Shown: in pieces, positions 8,479 through 16,402 of the stretch
Numbering within the stretch: position 1 is the stretch's first letter
Layout of the letters: each line of letters begins with the position of its first letter
Assembly: GCA_014804755.1 (NCBI GenBank)
Contig: JAAUZE010000013.1
Coordinates: 1 to 55,770 of the forward strand
Length of the DNA stretch: 55,770 bases
Direction: 5' to 3'
Source: Lachnospiraceae bacterium
Lineage (GTDB): Bacteria; Bacillota; Clostridia; Lachnospirales; Lachnospiraceae
Notes under the pieces: generated by a model
The model's input: only the letters and a program-made list of their open reading frames with translations
What the model was told of the DNA's origin: nothing
The model's database searches: none
Position numbers and translations under genes: made by a program

Positions 8479-8512
8479 AAGAGGATCAAGGCGTTTCTGC
8501 CTTTTCCCCTCT
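8479..8512 (-). terminator. Terminator after the GNAT gene
   Basis: On the minus strand an interrupted hairpin (outer AGAGG/CCTCT, inner AAGGC/GCCTT) is followed by TTATTTTTTA, 30 bases past the stop of the gene at 8542. Confidence 0.6.
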
Positions 8513-8541
8513 CAATGTGTTACAATCTGATTTTATATCTC

Positions 8542-9042
8542 CTACAGCGTCCGCTGCGCAACGATGACGGTATAACCGTCCGTATCGTAAGTGACACCCG
8601 TTTCCACAAATTGATTTTTATGCCAGAATGCTTCACTTTGCGGATTGCCCTTTACCCAGCCGAGTCTTACCGCTTTATACTGTTGCGTGCAGAGATACGC
8701 GCATAATTCACGAATGATCGCTGTTCCGACGCCCTTTCGCTGCACAGATACATCCGTCATAAAGAAACCGACAAATGCTGTCCGGGCATCAGGATAACCA
8801 TCGATCAAATCCATCACCGCGATCAGCCTGTCCCCATCAAACCAGCCGATATAATGCTTATCCTCCATGCTCTTTTTGGGAGGCAGAGCCTGCATATCTC
8901 TGCGTATACTGTCTCTTGTCACAAACGGCGGGCAGTATTCATAATACAAGCGGTTTTGCTTACAGAGTGCATAAATGATCTCCACATCCTCCTCCGTAAG
9001 CCGCCTGATATGATATTGATCAGAAAAATTTGTTACCAGCAT
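8542..9042 (-). CDS. GNAT family N-acetyltransferase
   Basis: A 166-aa acetyl-CoA-dependent acyltransferase of unknown substrate. The GNAT core is visible: strand FVGFFMTDVSV followed by the pyrophosphate-binding loop QRKGVGTAI (residues 101-109), and C-terminal VRLGWVKGNPQSEAFWHKNQF, the usual motif B. Its first codons overlap the end of the cellulase gene by 10 bases, and a G-rich site (GGGGG) precedes the ATG. Despite the overlap I see no functional link to the cellulase. Confidence 0.9.
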   Translation of the reverse strand: MLVTNFSDQYHIRRLTEEDVEIIYALCKQNRLYYEYCPPFVTRDSIRRDMQALPPKKSMEDKHYIGWFDGDRLIAVMDLIDGYPDARTAFVGFFMTDVSVQRKGVGTAIIRELCAYLCTQQYKAVRLGWVKGNPQSEAFWHKNQFVETGVTYDTDGYTVIVAQRTL

Positions 9043-10946
9043 GAAACCCCCGTAACCGTCAAGGCGGCATCCGACTCTAGGATAAAACCAATATTTCCCT
9101 GCGCCGCTCCCGACTCGATCGCAGCATTATAGGATTCGGGTGTGATCGTCAGACTGCTTCCGCTTGCCGAAAAGCTGCCGCACCAAGACTGGCCGACGCT
9201 CATAGGATGGTCAAACGAAATCTCACATGTCCATCCGTTCACTTTCGCACCCGAAGTGTTCGTCAATTCCAGCGTATACTGTTCATAATGCTTTCCGTCC
9301 GTTTCCCATGAATTTGACAGCGATACGGATGCCTGCAGGGAACCCGACGCATCACTTGTCACACCCTGCGCGGAACCGCTGCTGTTCCCGCTGCTTCCGT
9401 TATCGGTGCCGGATGTCGTTCCGCTTCCGCCATTTGATTGCGTCCCGTTCGCACCGTTACTGTTTTCGCTTCCGCCATTTGATGGCGTCCCGTTCCCATC
9501 ATTTTGTGAAGCCGCATTTCCGCCGCTGCTCCCAATGATCGTATGGTCTGCGCCCATCATATCCACAAACCATTTCCCGCTCTCGCTCAGCTCGTCATAA
9601 GTCCATCCGCTTGTCGCCGTCGTGGATGAGCGAAGAAGCGCCGAAGTTTCCGATTTATTTGACAAATTCCAAACACAATAGCTGACGCCGTTTTCATCCA
9701 TTGCGCTGATCCATTTGTCTGCCTCCGCAGCATTGATCGCGCCGTTTCCCGATGCATCGCAAATACCGAATTCAGACACAAATACCGGCAGTCCCGCTCC
9801 AATGGCATTCACCATTTTCTGGCGCAGGCTGTCCCGATGCGTATCGGCATAAAAATGCAGCGTATACATGATGTTCTCATAACCCGTGATGGGATTCGCC
9901 GCCGCCTGATCGACATCCTGCGACCATGTCGGCGTTCCGACAATGATAATGGCGTCCTCATCCTGCTGCCGGATGACCGGAATGACCTGCTCTGCATAGG
10001 TTTTAATGCGCTGCCAAGACACACCGCCGTTCGGCTCGTTGCAAATCTCATAGATTACATTGCCATACGACGCGTACCGCTCTGCGGTTTCCCTAAAAAA
10101 AGCAATCGCCTGATCGATATAGGTATTCGGATCCCGGTCATTTAACACATGCCAGTCCACGATCACATACATGCCAAGCTCCGTCGCCGCATCCACACTG
10201 TCATAGACCAGCTGCTTTAAATTATTCCGGTTATTCTCATCACCTACGCAGTAGCCCCCGTATTCCGCCGTATACATGGCAAGACGCACCACATTGACGC
10301 CCCACTCATCACGCATGGTACGAAACGCCGCCTGATTCGCATACTGCGGAAACCAGGAAAGCCCGTGCGTGCTGACGCCGCGCAGCTGGTATGGCGCTCC
10401 ATATGTATCCACAAGCTGCGTACCGTTTACCGAAAGCGCCCCGTGCGCGCCGTACGGCGTTGTTCCCGCTGCTTGGGGCTGAGGCGCGGCTGCCGTACCG
10501 CTCCCCTGTACTGTCTCATCATTTTGTCCGCTCTGCGCATTTTCTGTTTCCAGGCTTTCTCCGCTTAGCGTATCTCCTGTTTCCAGGCCGTCTCCGCTTA
10601 GCGCATCTCCTGCCTCTCGGTTTTGCCCATCCTCTGGAAATTGTCCGTTCCGCACGGTTTCCGTTTCCCATTCCTGCCCGTCCTGTGCGGTCTGCGCCTC
10701 CGCATCCTGTCCGTTTCGTGTGTCTTCCGCTCCCGAATTGTCTCCATCCTGCGGATCCCCACTTTCAAAATCCGATCCGCTTTGTCCGTCTTCGGCTCTT
10801 CCTGCTTCATTCTGCGCGTTTAGGGACGAAGCCTCTCCATCCGCGCCGGTCTGTTCTTTTTTCCCGCATGCAGACAAAAGAAGAAGCAGCACAAAAATCC
10901 ATAACAGCCTGCCGCAGATTGTTTTGGAAACCGTCCTCTTTTTCAT
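9033..10946 (-). CDS. GH5 endoglucanase lipoprotein with C-terminal CBM2-like module
   Basis: A 637-aa surface enzyme predicted to cleave beta-1,4-glucans. Residues 1-27 form a lipoprotein signal (lipobox LSAC, Cys27). Residues 30-160 are an acidic Gly/Asp/Glu/Gln linker. Residues about 162-470 are a GH5 barrel with the acid/base Glu304 in EICNEPNGG, the nucleophile Glu392 in VFVSEFGI, conserved VIVDWH (262-267) and LHFYAD. A Gly/Ser/Asn linker (474-535) leads to a carbohydrate-binding module (536-637) with conserved tryptophans (NSW, NGW, QSWCG, SCW) typical of family 2. GGGGGATCAGG precedes the ATG. Lipid anchoring suggests the enzyme works on glucan at the cell surface. Confidence 0.93.
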   Translation of the reverse strand: MKKRTVSKTICGRLLWIFVLLLLLSACGKKEQTGADGEASSLNAQNEAGRAEDGQSGSDFESGDPQDGDNSGAEDTRNGQDAEAQTAQDGQEWETETVRNGQFPEDGQNREAGDALSGDGLETGDTLSGESLETENAQSGQNDETVQGSGTAAAPQPQAAGTTPYGAHGALSVNGTQLVDTYGAPYQLRGVSTHGLSWFPQYANQAAFRTMRDEWGVNVVRLAMYTAEYGGYCVGDENNRNNLKQLVYDSVDAATELGMYVIVDWHVLNDRDPNTYIDQAIAFFRETAERYASYGNVIYEICNEPNGGVSWQRIKTYAEQVIPVIRQQDEDAIIIVGTPTWSQDVDQAAANPITGYENIMYTLHFYADTHRDSLRQKMVNAIGAGLPVFVSEFGICDASGNGAINAAEADKWISAMDENGVSYCVWNLSNKSETSALLRSSTTATSGWTYDELSESGKWFVDMMGADHTIIGSSGGNAASQNDGNGTPSNGGSENSNGANGTQSNGGSGTTSGTDNGSSGNSSGSAQGVTSDASGSLQASVSLSNSWETDGKHYEQYTLELTNTSGAKVNGWTCEISFDHPMSVGQSWCGSFSASGSSLTITPESYNAAIESGAAQGNIGFILESDAALTVTGVSCW

Positions 10947-10968
10947 CCTGATCCCCCGACATATTGCC

Positions 10969-11886
10969 TTATTTCAAAAATCCGCTGATGATCTGTTCCT
11001 CCGCTTCCTCCTGCGTCAAACCGAGCGTCATCAGCTTGATGAGCTGCTCTCCTGCGATCTTACCGATCGCCGCCTCATGAATGAGCGCGGCATCCACATG
11101 ATTTGCCGTCAGCGCGGGAAGCGCTGTCACCGATGCCGCATCCATAATGATCGCATCGCACTCCGTATGCCCCGAACAGGACGCATTTCCGACAATATTT
11201 GCATGAAACTCTTGCTTTGACTGCTCCTTTGCCACAGAACGCGACACCACATCCGCCGTCGAACCGTCGCCGTTTAACTCCACTGCAAAATCACTTCTTG
11301 CATATTGCGTTCCATGTGTCATCAGCTTTTCCCGCACGACAAGGGACGCCTCCTGCGCCAGAGAAGCCTCGGTTTTGCGCTGTGTGGAATCGATGCCCTT
11401 GATCTGCACCATCTCCAGCTCCATATGCGCGCCTTCCTCCAGCGTGATCTCGGTCGTCGGATTCATGATGCGTCCGCCGGTTCCGTCACCCTGCCCGTAA
11501 TGCTTTTCCACATAGCGCACCCGCGCGTTCCTGCCGACAAAAAAACGATGGATTCCGCTGTGCTCCGAAGCATCTTTTCCTCCGTTATGAATACCGCAGC
11601 CCGCCACGATCGTAATATCACAATCCTCTCCGATGTAAAAATCATTATATACGGTTTCCTTGATGCCGCTTTCGCTTAACAGCACCGGAATATGCACACT
11701 CTCATTTTTGGTACCCGGCTTAATGATGATGTCGATACCGGGCTGGTCTCCCTTTGTGACAATATCAATATTTGCCGTCGTGTTACGTCCGGCAAGGGAA
11801 CCGTTTGCCCGGATATTATAGGCACCCGCCGGCACCTCATGCAGATCCGCGACCTGCGCTAACAGCGTCTTCTGTATCTCATCCAT
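10969..11886 (-). CDS. SufB/SufD-family Fe-S scaffold protein (minimal SUF)
   Basis: 305 aa from the ATG at 11886, supported by AAGGAGTG ten bases upstream; an in-frame ATG at 11916 overlapping sufC lacks a site. The parallel beta-helix core of SufB/SufD is evident (DITIVAGCGIHNGG, ASCSGHTECDAIIMDA, LTANHVDAALIHEAAIGKI). The length is close to the short scaffold of two-gene SufBC systems rather than the ~470-aa SufB. No sufS, sufU, sufE or separate sufD lies next to it. With SufC it should form the cytoplasmic B2C2-like complex that assembles Fe-S clusters, needed here by Rnf and IspH. Confidence 0.85.
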   Translation of the reverse strand: MDEIQKTLLAQVADLHEVPAGAYNIRANGSLAGRNTTANIDIVTKGDQPGIDIIIKPGTKNESVHIPVLLSESGIKETVYNDFYIGEDCDITIVAGCGIHNGGKDASEHSGIHRFFVGRNARVRYVEKHYGQGDGTGGRIMNPTTEITLEEGAHMELEMVQIKGIDSTQRKTEASLAQEASLVVREKLMTHGTQYARSDFAVELNGDGSTADVVSRSVAKEQSKQEFHANIVGNASCSGHTECDAIIMDAASVTALPALTANHVDAALIHEAAIGKIAGEQLIKLMTLGLTQEEAEEQIISGFLK

Positions 11887-11912
11887 GACCCGTTTCACTC
11901 CTTTCCGTGACA

Positions 11913-12671
11913 TCACTCCGATTTCCGTTCCCTGCTCGCCTCTTTTTGTTCCAATACCTGGCAGTTTGTTGCCGCGTTCGGCGTATTTAAGAGCTTCGGC
12001 AGAATTTCTTCCCGTCTGCCGCTCTGCATCACCTGCCCGCCCGCAATCACGACAATCTCGTCCGCGATATTTAAGATCCGCTCCTGATGAGAAATAATAA
12101 TGATATTCCCGTTTATTTTTTCATACATCCGTTCAAATACCTGAATGAGATTCTGAAAGCTCCAAAGATCGATGCCCGCCTCCGGCTCATCAAACACGGA
12201 AAGCTCCGTCTGGCGCGCCATGATCATCGCGATCTCAATCCTCTTGCACTCTCCGCCGGAAAGGGAGGCATTGACCTCACGGGAAATATAATCACGCGCA
12301 CATAATCCGACCTCGGATAAAAAACCGCACGCCTCCGCCGTCGAGAGCTTTTTCCCTGCGGCAAGCGTGATCAGATCCTTGACCGTGATTCCCTTAAACC
12401 GCACAGGCTGCTGGAACGCATAGCTGATGCCCGCCTTCGCCCTGTCCGTGATCGACATTGCCGTAATATCCTCTCCGTTAAAAAGAATCGTTCCCTCTGT
12501 CGGCGTGATGATACCCGCGATCAGCTTTGCCAGCGTGGATTTTCCGCCGCCGTTCGGTCCCGTGATCGCGGTAAACCGCTTATCGAATACAAAATTGATA
12601 TGGCTCAATATTTCTTTGTTGTCCCCCTTGTCACCTTCCACCTCATAGGAGACATTTCTTAATTCCAGCAT
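11913..12671 (-). CDS. sufC: SufC-type Fe-S assembly ATPase
   Basis: A 252-aa soluble ABC ATPase. Walker A GPNGGGKST lies near residues 39-47, signature LSGGECKR near 141-148, and the Walker B/D-loop FDEPEAGIDLWSF is the SufC hallmark (EAGID rather than the transporter TGALD). SufC hydrolyses ATP to remodel the SufB scaffold during cluster assembly. AAGGAG precedes the ATG by 9 bases. It lies directly upstream of the scaffold gene and forms a two-gene operon with it. Confidence 0.93.
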   Translation of the reverse strand: MLELRNVSYEVEGDKGDNKEILSHINFVFDKRFTAITGPNGGGKSTLAKLIAGIITPTEGTILFNGEDITAMSITDRAKAGISYAFQQPVRFKGITVKDLITLAAGKKLSTAEACGFLSEVGLCARDYISREVNASLSGGECKRIEIAMIMARQTELSVFDEPEAGIDLWSFQNLIQVFERMYEKINGNIIIISHQERILNIADEIVVIAGGQVMQSGRREEILPKLLNTPNAATNCQVLEQKEASRERKSE

Positions 12672-12717
12672 CTATGTGTACTCCTTCCAACTTCGTTTCC
12701 CTATCTGAATTACTGCT

Positions 12718-13845
12718 TCAATTTGTGCCATAATCCTGAAAGCTGATACAAAGCTCGGCGTCACCCGCGATCCCTTCGATTTCCTCCCGCCGCGAATAGC
12801 TCCACATCGTATAGCTGTACGGATAGTCAGGCAGATCACCGCTCTCGCGCAGCCATATCGCCACCTCGGAAAGCTTTGTTAAATCTAAGTCCAGAATGAG
12901 ATTTTCTTTATTGGCACCAATCATTGGAAGATAGCCGGCTTCGGCAATTGTTCTGCAGAACGCTAACGCCAGCTCGGTGCGCTCCGTCTTTGTCAGCCTC
13001 GCTGAACGATCCGCATCCATGCCCGGCACAAACGCGATCGGATAAGAAACCGGATGCTCCTTTACCGCCTCGATCACCATCTGTGCTTCCTCTATGACTT
13101 CTTCCTCGGTCGTCGCCTCACTGAAAAACCATATTCCGACATCGAGCCCCGCATCGGACGCATCTTTCATGTTCTGCCCAAAGGTTCCGTCCACCTGAAG
13201 CTCACCGCTCTCCACATCACGCAGTCCCATGCGCAGCATCACAAACTCAATACCTGCCCGTTTCAGCTTTATGTAGTCCACATAATTCTGATCGGCACTG
13301 ACCGTCGCACCCGCGTAAGATATTTTATGATCTTCCTCATAATAGCTCATGATCGGGCGCTGGTAGGAAAAGCCCGACAGGTCGTAAGTATTTTTTTTGA
13401 TGAGCGAACTGATGAGTACCCACTCCTGCGTCCCGTCCGCATACGTGATCTTCGTATGATAACCGTCCGTCGTCGCATCGCGCTGCGGCGCGGGCGCCGC
13501 GCTCGGCGTCACCCTTAAGATCTCGATATAATCCTCGTCCCATATATCAAGCTGGTCGGACGTGCGGGTATCCCCGCTTAATGTCACACCGCCCTCCGGC
13601 CGTTCCGGTGCGAGAGGCGCATTCGTATCCTCTCCCGAATCCACGATTTTATTCGACGGCTGCGCCAATGTCCTCCGCGCGTGCGTTGTATCTTTTTTAT
13701 TTATGACAAGCACCGTCACAAGTATGGCTGCCATAACCAACCCCATAAGCATCGCCATGCGTGCAAGCGAAGCCTGATTGTTTCGATCGTCAAAGTCTCG
13801 CAATTGTACTTTTCTCCTTCTTCTGCTATGATGATAATGATACAT
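12718..13845 (-). CDS. Membrane-anchored GH25-like protein, catalytic residues probably lost
   Basis: 375 aa. A basic His/Arg-rich N-terminus precedes one membrane segment (about 30-48), then a ~100-aa linker region and a C-terminal domain (about 165-375). That domain follows the GH25 lysozyme pattern: VDYIKLKRAGIEFVMLRMG, DVGIWFFSEATTEEE, AFCRTIAEAGYLPMI, YSYTMWSYSRREEIEGI. The Asp-x-Glu expected after the strand YPIAF reads VPGMDAD, so the catalytic Glu appears absent; it may bind rather than cut peptidoglycan. There is no clear ribosome binding site, and a TATAAT hexamer ends only about 9 bases before the ATG, so the start is uncertain or the mRNA is nearly leaderless. Confidence 0.7.
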   Translation of the reverse strand: MYHYHHSRRRRKVQLRDFDDRNNQASLARMAMLMGLVMAAILVTVLVINKKDTTHARRTLAQPSNKIVDSGEDTNAPLAPERPEGGVTLSGDTRTSDQLDIWDEDYIEILRVTPSAAPAPQRDATTDGYHTKITYADGTQEWVLISSLIKKNTYDLSGFSYQRPIMSYYEEDHKISYAGATVSADQNYVDYIKLKRAGIEFVMLRMGLRDVESGELQVDGTFGQNMKDASDAGLDVGIWFFSEATTEEEVIEEAQMVIEAVKEHPVSYPIAFVPGMDADRSARLTKTERTELALAFCRTIAEAGYLPMIGANKENLILDLDLTKLSEVAIWLRESGDLPDYPYSYTMWSYSRREEIEGIAGDAELCISFQDYGTN

Positions 13846-13873
13846 GCATTTCTATTATAACAGAGGTTTTCGT

Positions 13874-14911
13874 ATGAGACAATCTATCAAAGAATGGATT
13901 TTTTTATTCCTTGTTCCGCTGCTTTTGTCCGCTGCCCTGTGCCTGACATCCTGCGGACAAAAAAAAGAACCCGTCGTCAAAAGCGGGTTTTACTTTGATA
14001 CCGTGATCACCATTACCTTATACGGCGAAAGCGAAATGCTCTCACCGCTGTTTGAAGAGGTTTTTGCACTGTGCGCACGCTATGAAGCGATGCTCAGCCG
14101 CACAGTTAAAGACAGCGATATCGCCAGAATCAATGAAGCGGCCGGCACGCCCGTCGTTGTCCATCCCGAAACAATTTCCTTACTGCAGACAGCCTGTTTC
14201 TACGCGGATTTGACTGACGGGCTTGTTGACCCGACCGTCACGCCGCTTCTTTTGCTGTGGGGATTCGGAGATACGGAGGCATCCGTTCCTCCTTCCGCCC
14301 CGTCGCTCCCGCCCGATGCGGACGCACTCGCCGAGGCGCGCAGCCATGTCGATCATCATTCCATCGTCATAGACGAGCAGGCAGGTACGGTCATGCTGAC
14401 GGATCCCTATGCCGCGATTGACTTAGGCTTTATCGCCAAAGGCTACATTGCCGACCGCATTCGGGATTATCTGATCTCCCAAAATGTGGCAGGCGCCATC
14501 ATCAATCTCGGCGGCAATGTTCTCTGCATCGGCGAAAAGCCGGATCGTTCTCCTTACCGCGTCGCGGTCAAATACCCATTCGGCGGCGCCGAGGATGTGA
14601 TAACCACCCTTTCCGTCCGCGATCAAAGCGTCGTCACATCCGGCGTTTACGAACGCTTTATCGAGCTTGACGGCGTGCGGTATCATCATATCCTCCATCC
14701 CCAAACGGGATACCCTGTGGAAAACGGTCTGCTTTCCGTCACCATTGTCACGGATTCTTCCACGGACGCCGACGCGCTCAGTACCGCCTGCTTTGTTCTC
14801 GGACTGACTGACGGCATGGCGCTCATTGAGTCCCTCGACCATACGGAAGCTCTCTTTATCACGGAGGATTATGAACTGCACTATTCCAGCGGACTTCAGG
14901 AGACTCACTGA
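13874..14911 (+). CDS. apbE: FAD:protein FMN transferase (ApbE), lipoprotein
   Basis: 345 aa from the ATG at 13874, preceded by AGAGG; an in-frame ATG at 13844 would overlap the divergent gene. The N-terminal signal ends in a lipobox (LTSC), so it acts on the outer face of the membrane. ApbE motifs follow: FDTVITITLYG, AAIDLGFIAKGYIADRI, INLGGNVLCIGEKP and the late SVTIVTDSSTDADALST, the metal and FAD-binding region. It transfers FMN from FAD to a threonine of target proteins. The convergent rnf operon encodes two such targets, RnfG and RnfD, and the two stop codons are only a few bases apart. Confidence 0.95.
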   Translation: MRQSIKEWIFLFLVPLLLSAALCLTSCGQKKEPVVKSGFYFDTVITITLYGESEMLSPLFEEVFALCARYEAMLSRTVKDSDIARINEAAGTPVVVHPETISLLQTACFYADLTDGLVDPTVTPLLLLWGFGDTEASVPPSAPSLPPDADALAEARSHVDHHSIVIDEQAGTVMLTDPYAAIDLGFIAKGYIADRIRDYLISQNVAGAIINLGGNVLCIGEKPDRSPYRVAVKYPFGGAEDVITTLSVRDQSVVTSGVYERFIELDGVRYHHILHPQTGYPVENGLLSVTIVTDSSTDADALSTACFVLGLTDGMALIESLDHTEALFITEDYELHYSSGLQETH

Positions 14912-14916
14912 TGAAA

Positions 14917-15711
14917 TCAGCGAAGCTCCTGAATGATCTTTTTCGGACATTTTTCTTTGCACATACCGCAGCCCGTACATTTCGACTGATCGATATGCGC
15001 AATGTTGTTTTCCAATGTGATCGCGCCCGACGGACAGTTTCTCGCACAGAGTCCGCATCCGATACAGCCCGCCTGACATACCTTCATCGTCAAAGGTCCT
15101 TTATCCCTGGAGCTGCATGACACCATATAGGACGAATCATACGGAATCAGTTCGATTAACTTTTTCGGACACGCTGCGACACATTTCCCGCATGCCTTAC
15201 ATTTCTCTTTGTCCACGACCGCTACGCCGTTTTCTAAATGAATGGCGTCAAACGGACAGGCCTTCACGCAGGAGCCATAGCCAAGGCAGCCGTAATTACA
15301 GGACTTCGGTCCGCCGTTCGGCATAAAGGTAAGCATCGTGCAATCTTCAACGCCGTGATACTCATAATCAACCGCTGTTTTTTCACATGTTCCGGCACAC
15401 TTGACATAGGCTGCCATGCGGACACTCTCCCCCGCCTCTACTCCCATGATCTCAGCAATCTTTTTGCCGACCGTCTCGCCGCCTACCGGACAGGTATTGA
15501 CCTCCGCTTCTCCCTTGGCGATCGCCGCCGCCAAACCGGAACATCCCGGAAAGCCGCAGCCGCCGCAGTTATTTCCCGGAAGCGCCGCTAAAACCGCTTC
15601 TTCCTTTTCATCCGTCTCGACTTTAAACCGAATACCTGCGATGCCGAGAAACAAACCGATGAACAATCCGATTCCGCCCACAAGGACGGTCGCTGTTATA
15701 ATCGCATCCAT
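14917..15711 (-). CDS. rnfB: Rnf complex subunit B, polyferredoxin
   Basis: 264 aa from the ATG at 15711, five bases after GGAGGA. An N-terminal membrane anchor (about 5-27) precedes the Fe-S domain with CGGCGFPGC plus a later Cys (about 50-75). The rest is a chain of ferredoxin motifs: CNYGCLGYGSCVKACP, CKACGKCVAACP, CIGCGLCARNCP and CTGCGMCKEKCP. RnfB is the cytoplasmic entry point that receives electrons from reduced ferredoxin. It is last in the operon, separated from rnfA by 115 bases, the only sizeable gap in the cluster. Confidence 0.97.
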   Translation of the reverse strand: MDAIITATVLVGGIGLFIGLFLGIAGIRFKVETDEKEEAVLAALPGNNCGGCGFPGCSGLAAAIAKGEAEVNTCPVGGETVGKKIAEIMGVEAGESVRMAAYVKCAGTCEKTAVDYEYHGVEDCTMLTFMPNGGPKSCNYGCLGYGSCVKACPFDAIHLENGVAVVDKEKCKACGKCVAACPKKLIELIPYDSSYMVSCSSRDKGPLTMKVCQAGCIGCGLCARNCPSGAITLENNIAHIDQSKCTGCGMCKEKCPKKIIQELR

Positions 15712-15739
15712 ATTCTTCCTCCATTCGAAAGAGTTATTT

Positions 15740-15828
15740 CTCAATCCCTAAAGAATTCCCGAAGGGAAGTCCTCGAAAGAGTTACGCGTCAGCGGAACCC
15801 TGAAAGAACGCGCAGCGTTCTTTTTTTT
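15740..15828 (-). repeat. Structured rnfA-rnfB intergenic region
   Basis: Within the 115-bp gap are a hairpin GAACGC/GCGTTC (15806-15820) with eight T on the plus strand at 15821-15828, a second small hairpin TTCCC-TTC-GGGAA near 15756-15768, and a 12-base direct repeat TAACTCTTTCGA (minus strand) occurring twice, once just ahead of the rnfB ribosome binding site. The T-run orientation would terminate plus-strand transcription, not the operon. An mRNA-processing or stability role is possible. Confidence 0.5.
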
Positions 15829-16402
15829 ATAACAAGCCCGAAAATCCGCAGAATGCGATCGCCATCAGACCGGCTGTGATCATTGTGATCGGCATGCCCC
15901 GGAACGATTCCGGTACGTCGTTGTGCTCTGTTTTCTCGCGGATTCCCGCAAGGATCACGATCGCGATCGTAAATCCGGCTGCTGTCGCAAACCCGTTGAC
16001 TATGCTGGTCAGAACATCGTAGGACTTCTGCACATTCGTCAATGCAACACCGAGCACCGCGCAGTTTGTCGTGATCAGCGGCAGGTAAACGCCGAGCGAC
16101 TGATACAGTGATTTGAGGAATTTTTTCAAAAACATTTCCACAAACTGCACAAGCGCGGCGATCACCAGAATGAATACGATCGTCTCTAAATATGCAAGCC
16201 CGTTCGGTTCCAATACAAATTGGTAAATGACAGCCGCAACCGCGGAGGCGAGCGTGATGACAAAGATAACTGCTGCGCCCATGCCCGCCGCAGTCTTTAC
16301 TTTTTTGGATACGCCTAAGAACGGGCAAAGGCCCAAAAACTGACTTAATACCACGTTATTGACTAGTGCGGACGCAATTGCAATGATCAGTAATGTTTTC
16401 AT
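15827..16402 (-). CDS. rnfA: Rnf complex subunit A
   Basis: A 191-aa integral membrane protein with six hydrophobic segments, of usual RnfA length. Typical sequences are NNVVLSQFLGLCPFLGVSK near residues 16-34 and TTNCAVLGVALTN near 111-123; the two conserved cysteines belong to the membrane-embedded Fe-S centre shared with RnfE. It carries electrons across the membrane within the ion pump. The start overlaps the rnfE stop by 4 bases. Confidence 0.96.
   Translation of the reverse strand: MKTLLIIAIASALVNNVVLSQFLGLCPFLGVSKKVKTAAGMGAAVIFVITLASAVAAVIYQFVLEPNGLAYLETIVFILVIAALVQFVEMFLKKFLKSLYQSLGVYLPLITTNCAVLGVALTNVQKSYDVLTSIVNGFATAAGFTIAIVILAGIREKTEHNDVPESFRGMPITMITAGLMAIAFCGFSGLL

Noticed and set aside
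14423-15079. 218-codon minus-strand ORF across the apbE-rnfB junction
   Set aside because: It overlaps both well-supported genes in shadow frames.
15789-16328. 179-codon minus-strand ORF overlapping rnfA
   Set aside because: Alternate frame of rnfA with Arg/His/Cys-rich nonsense composition.
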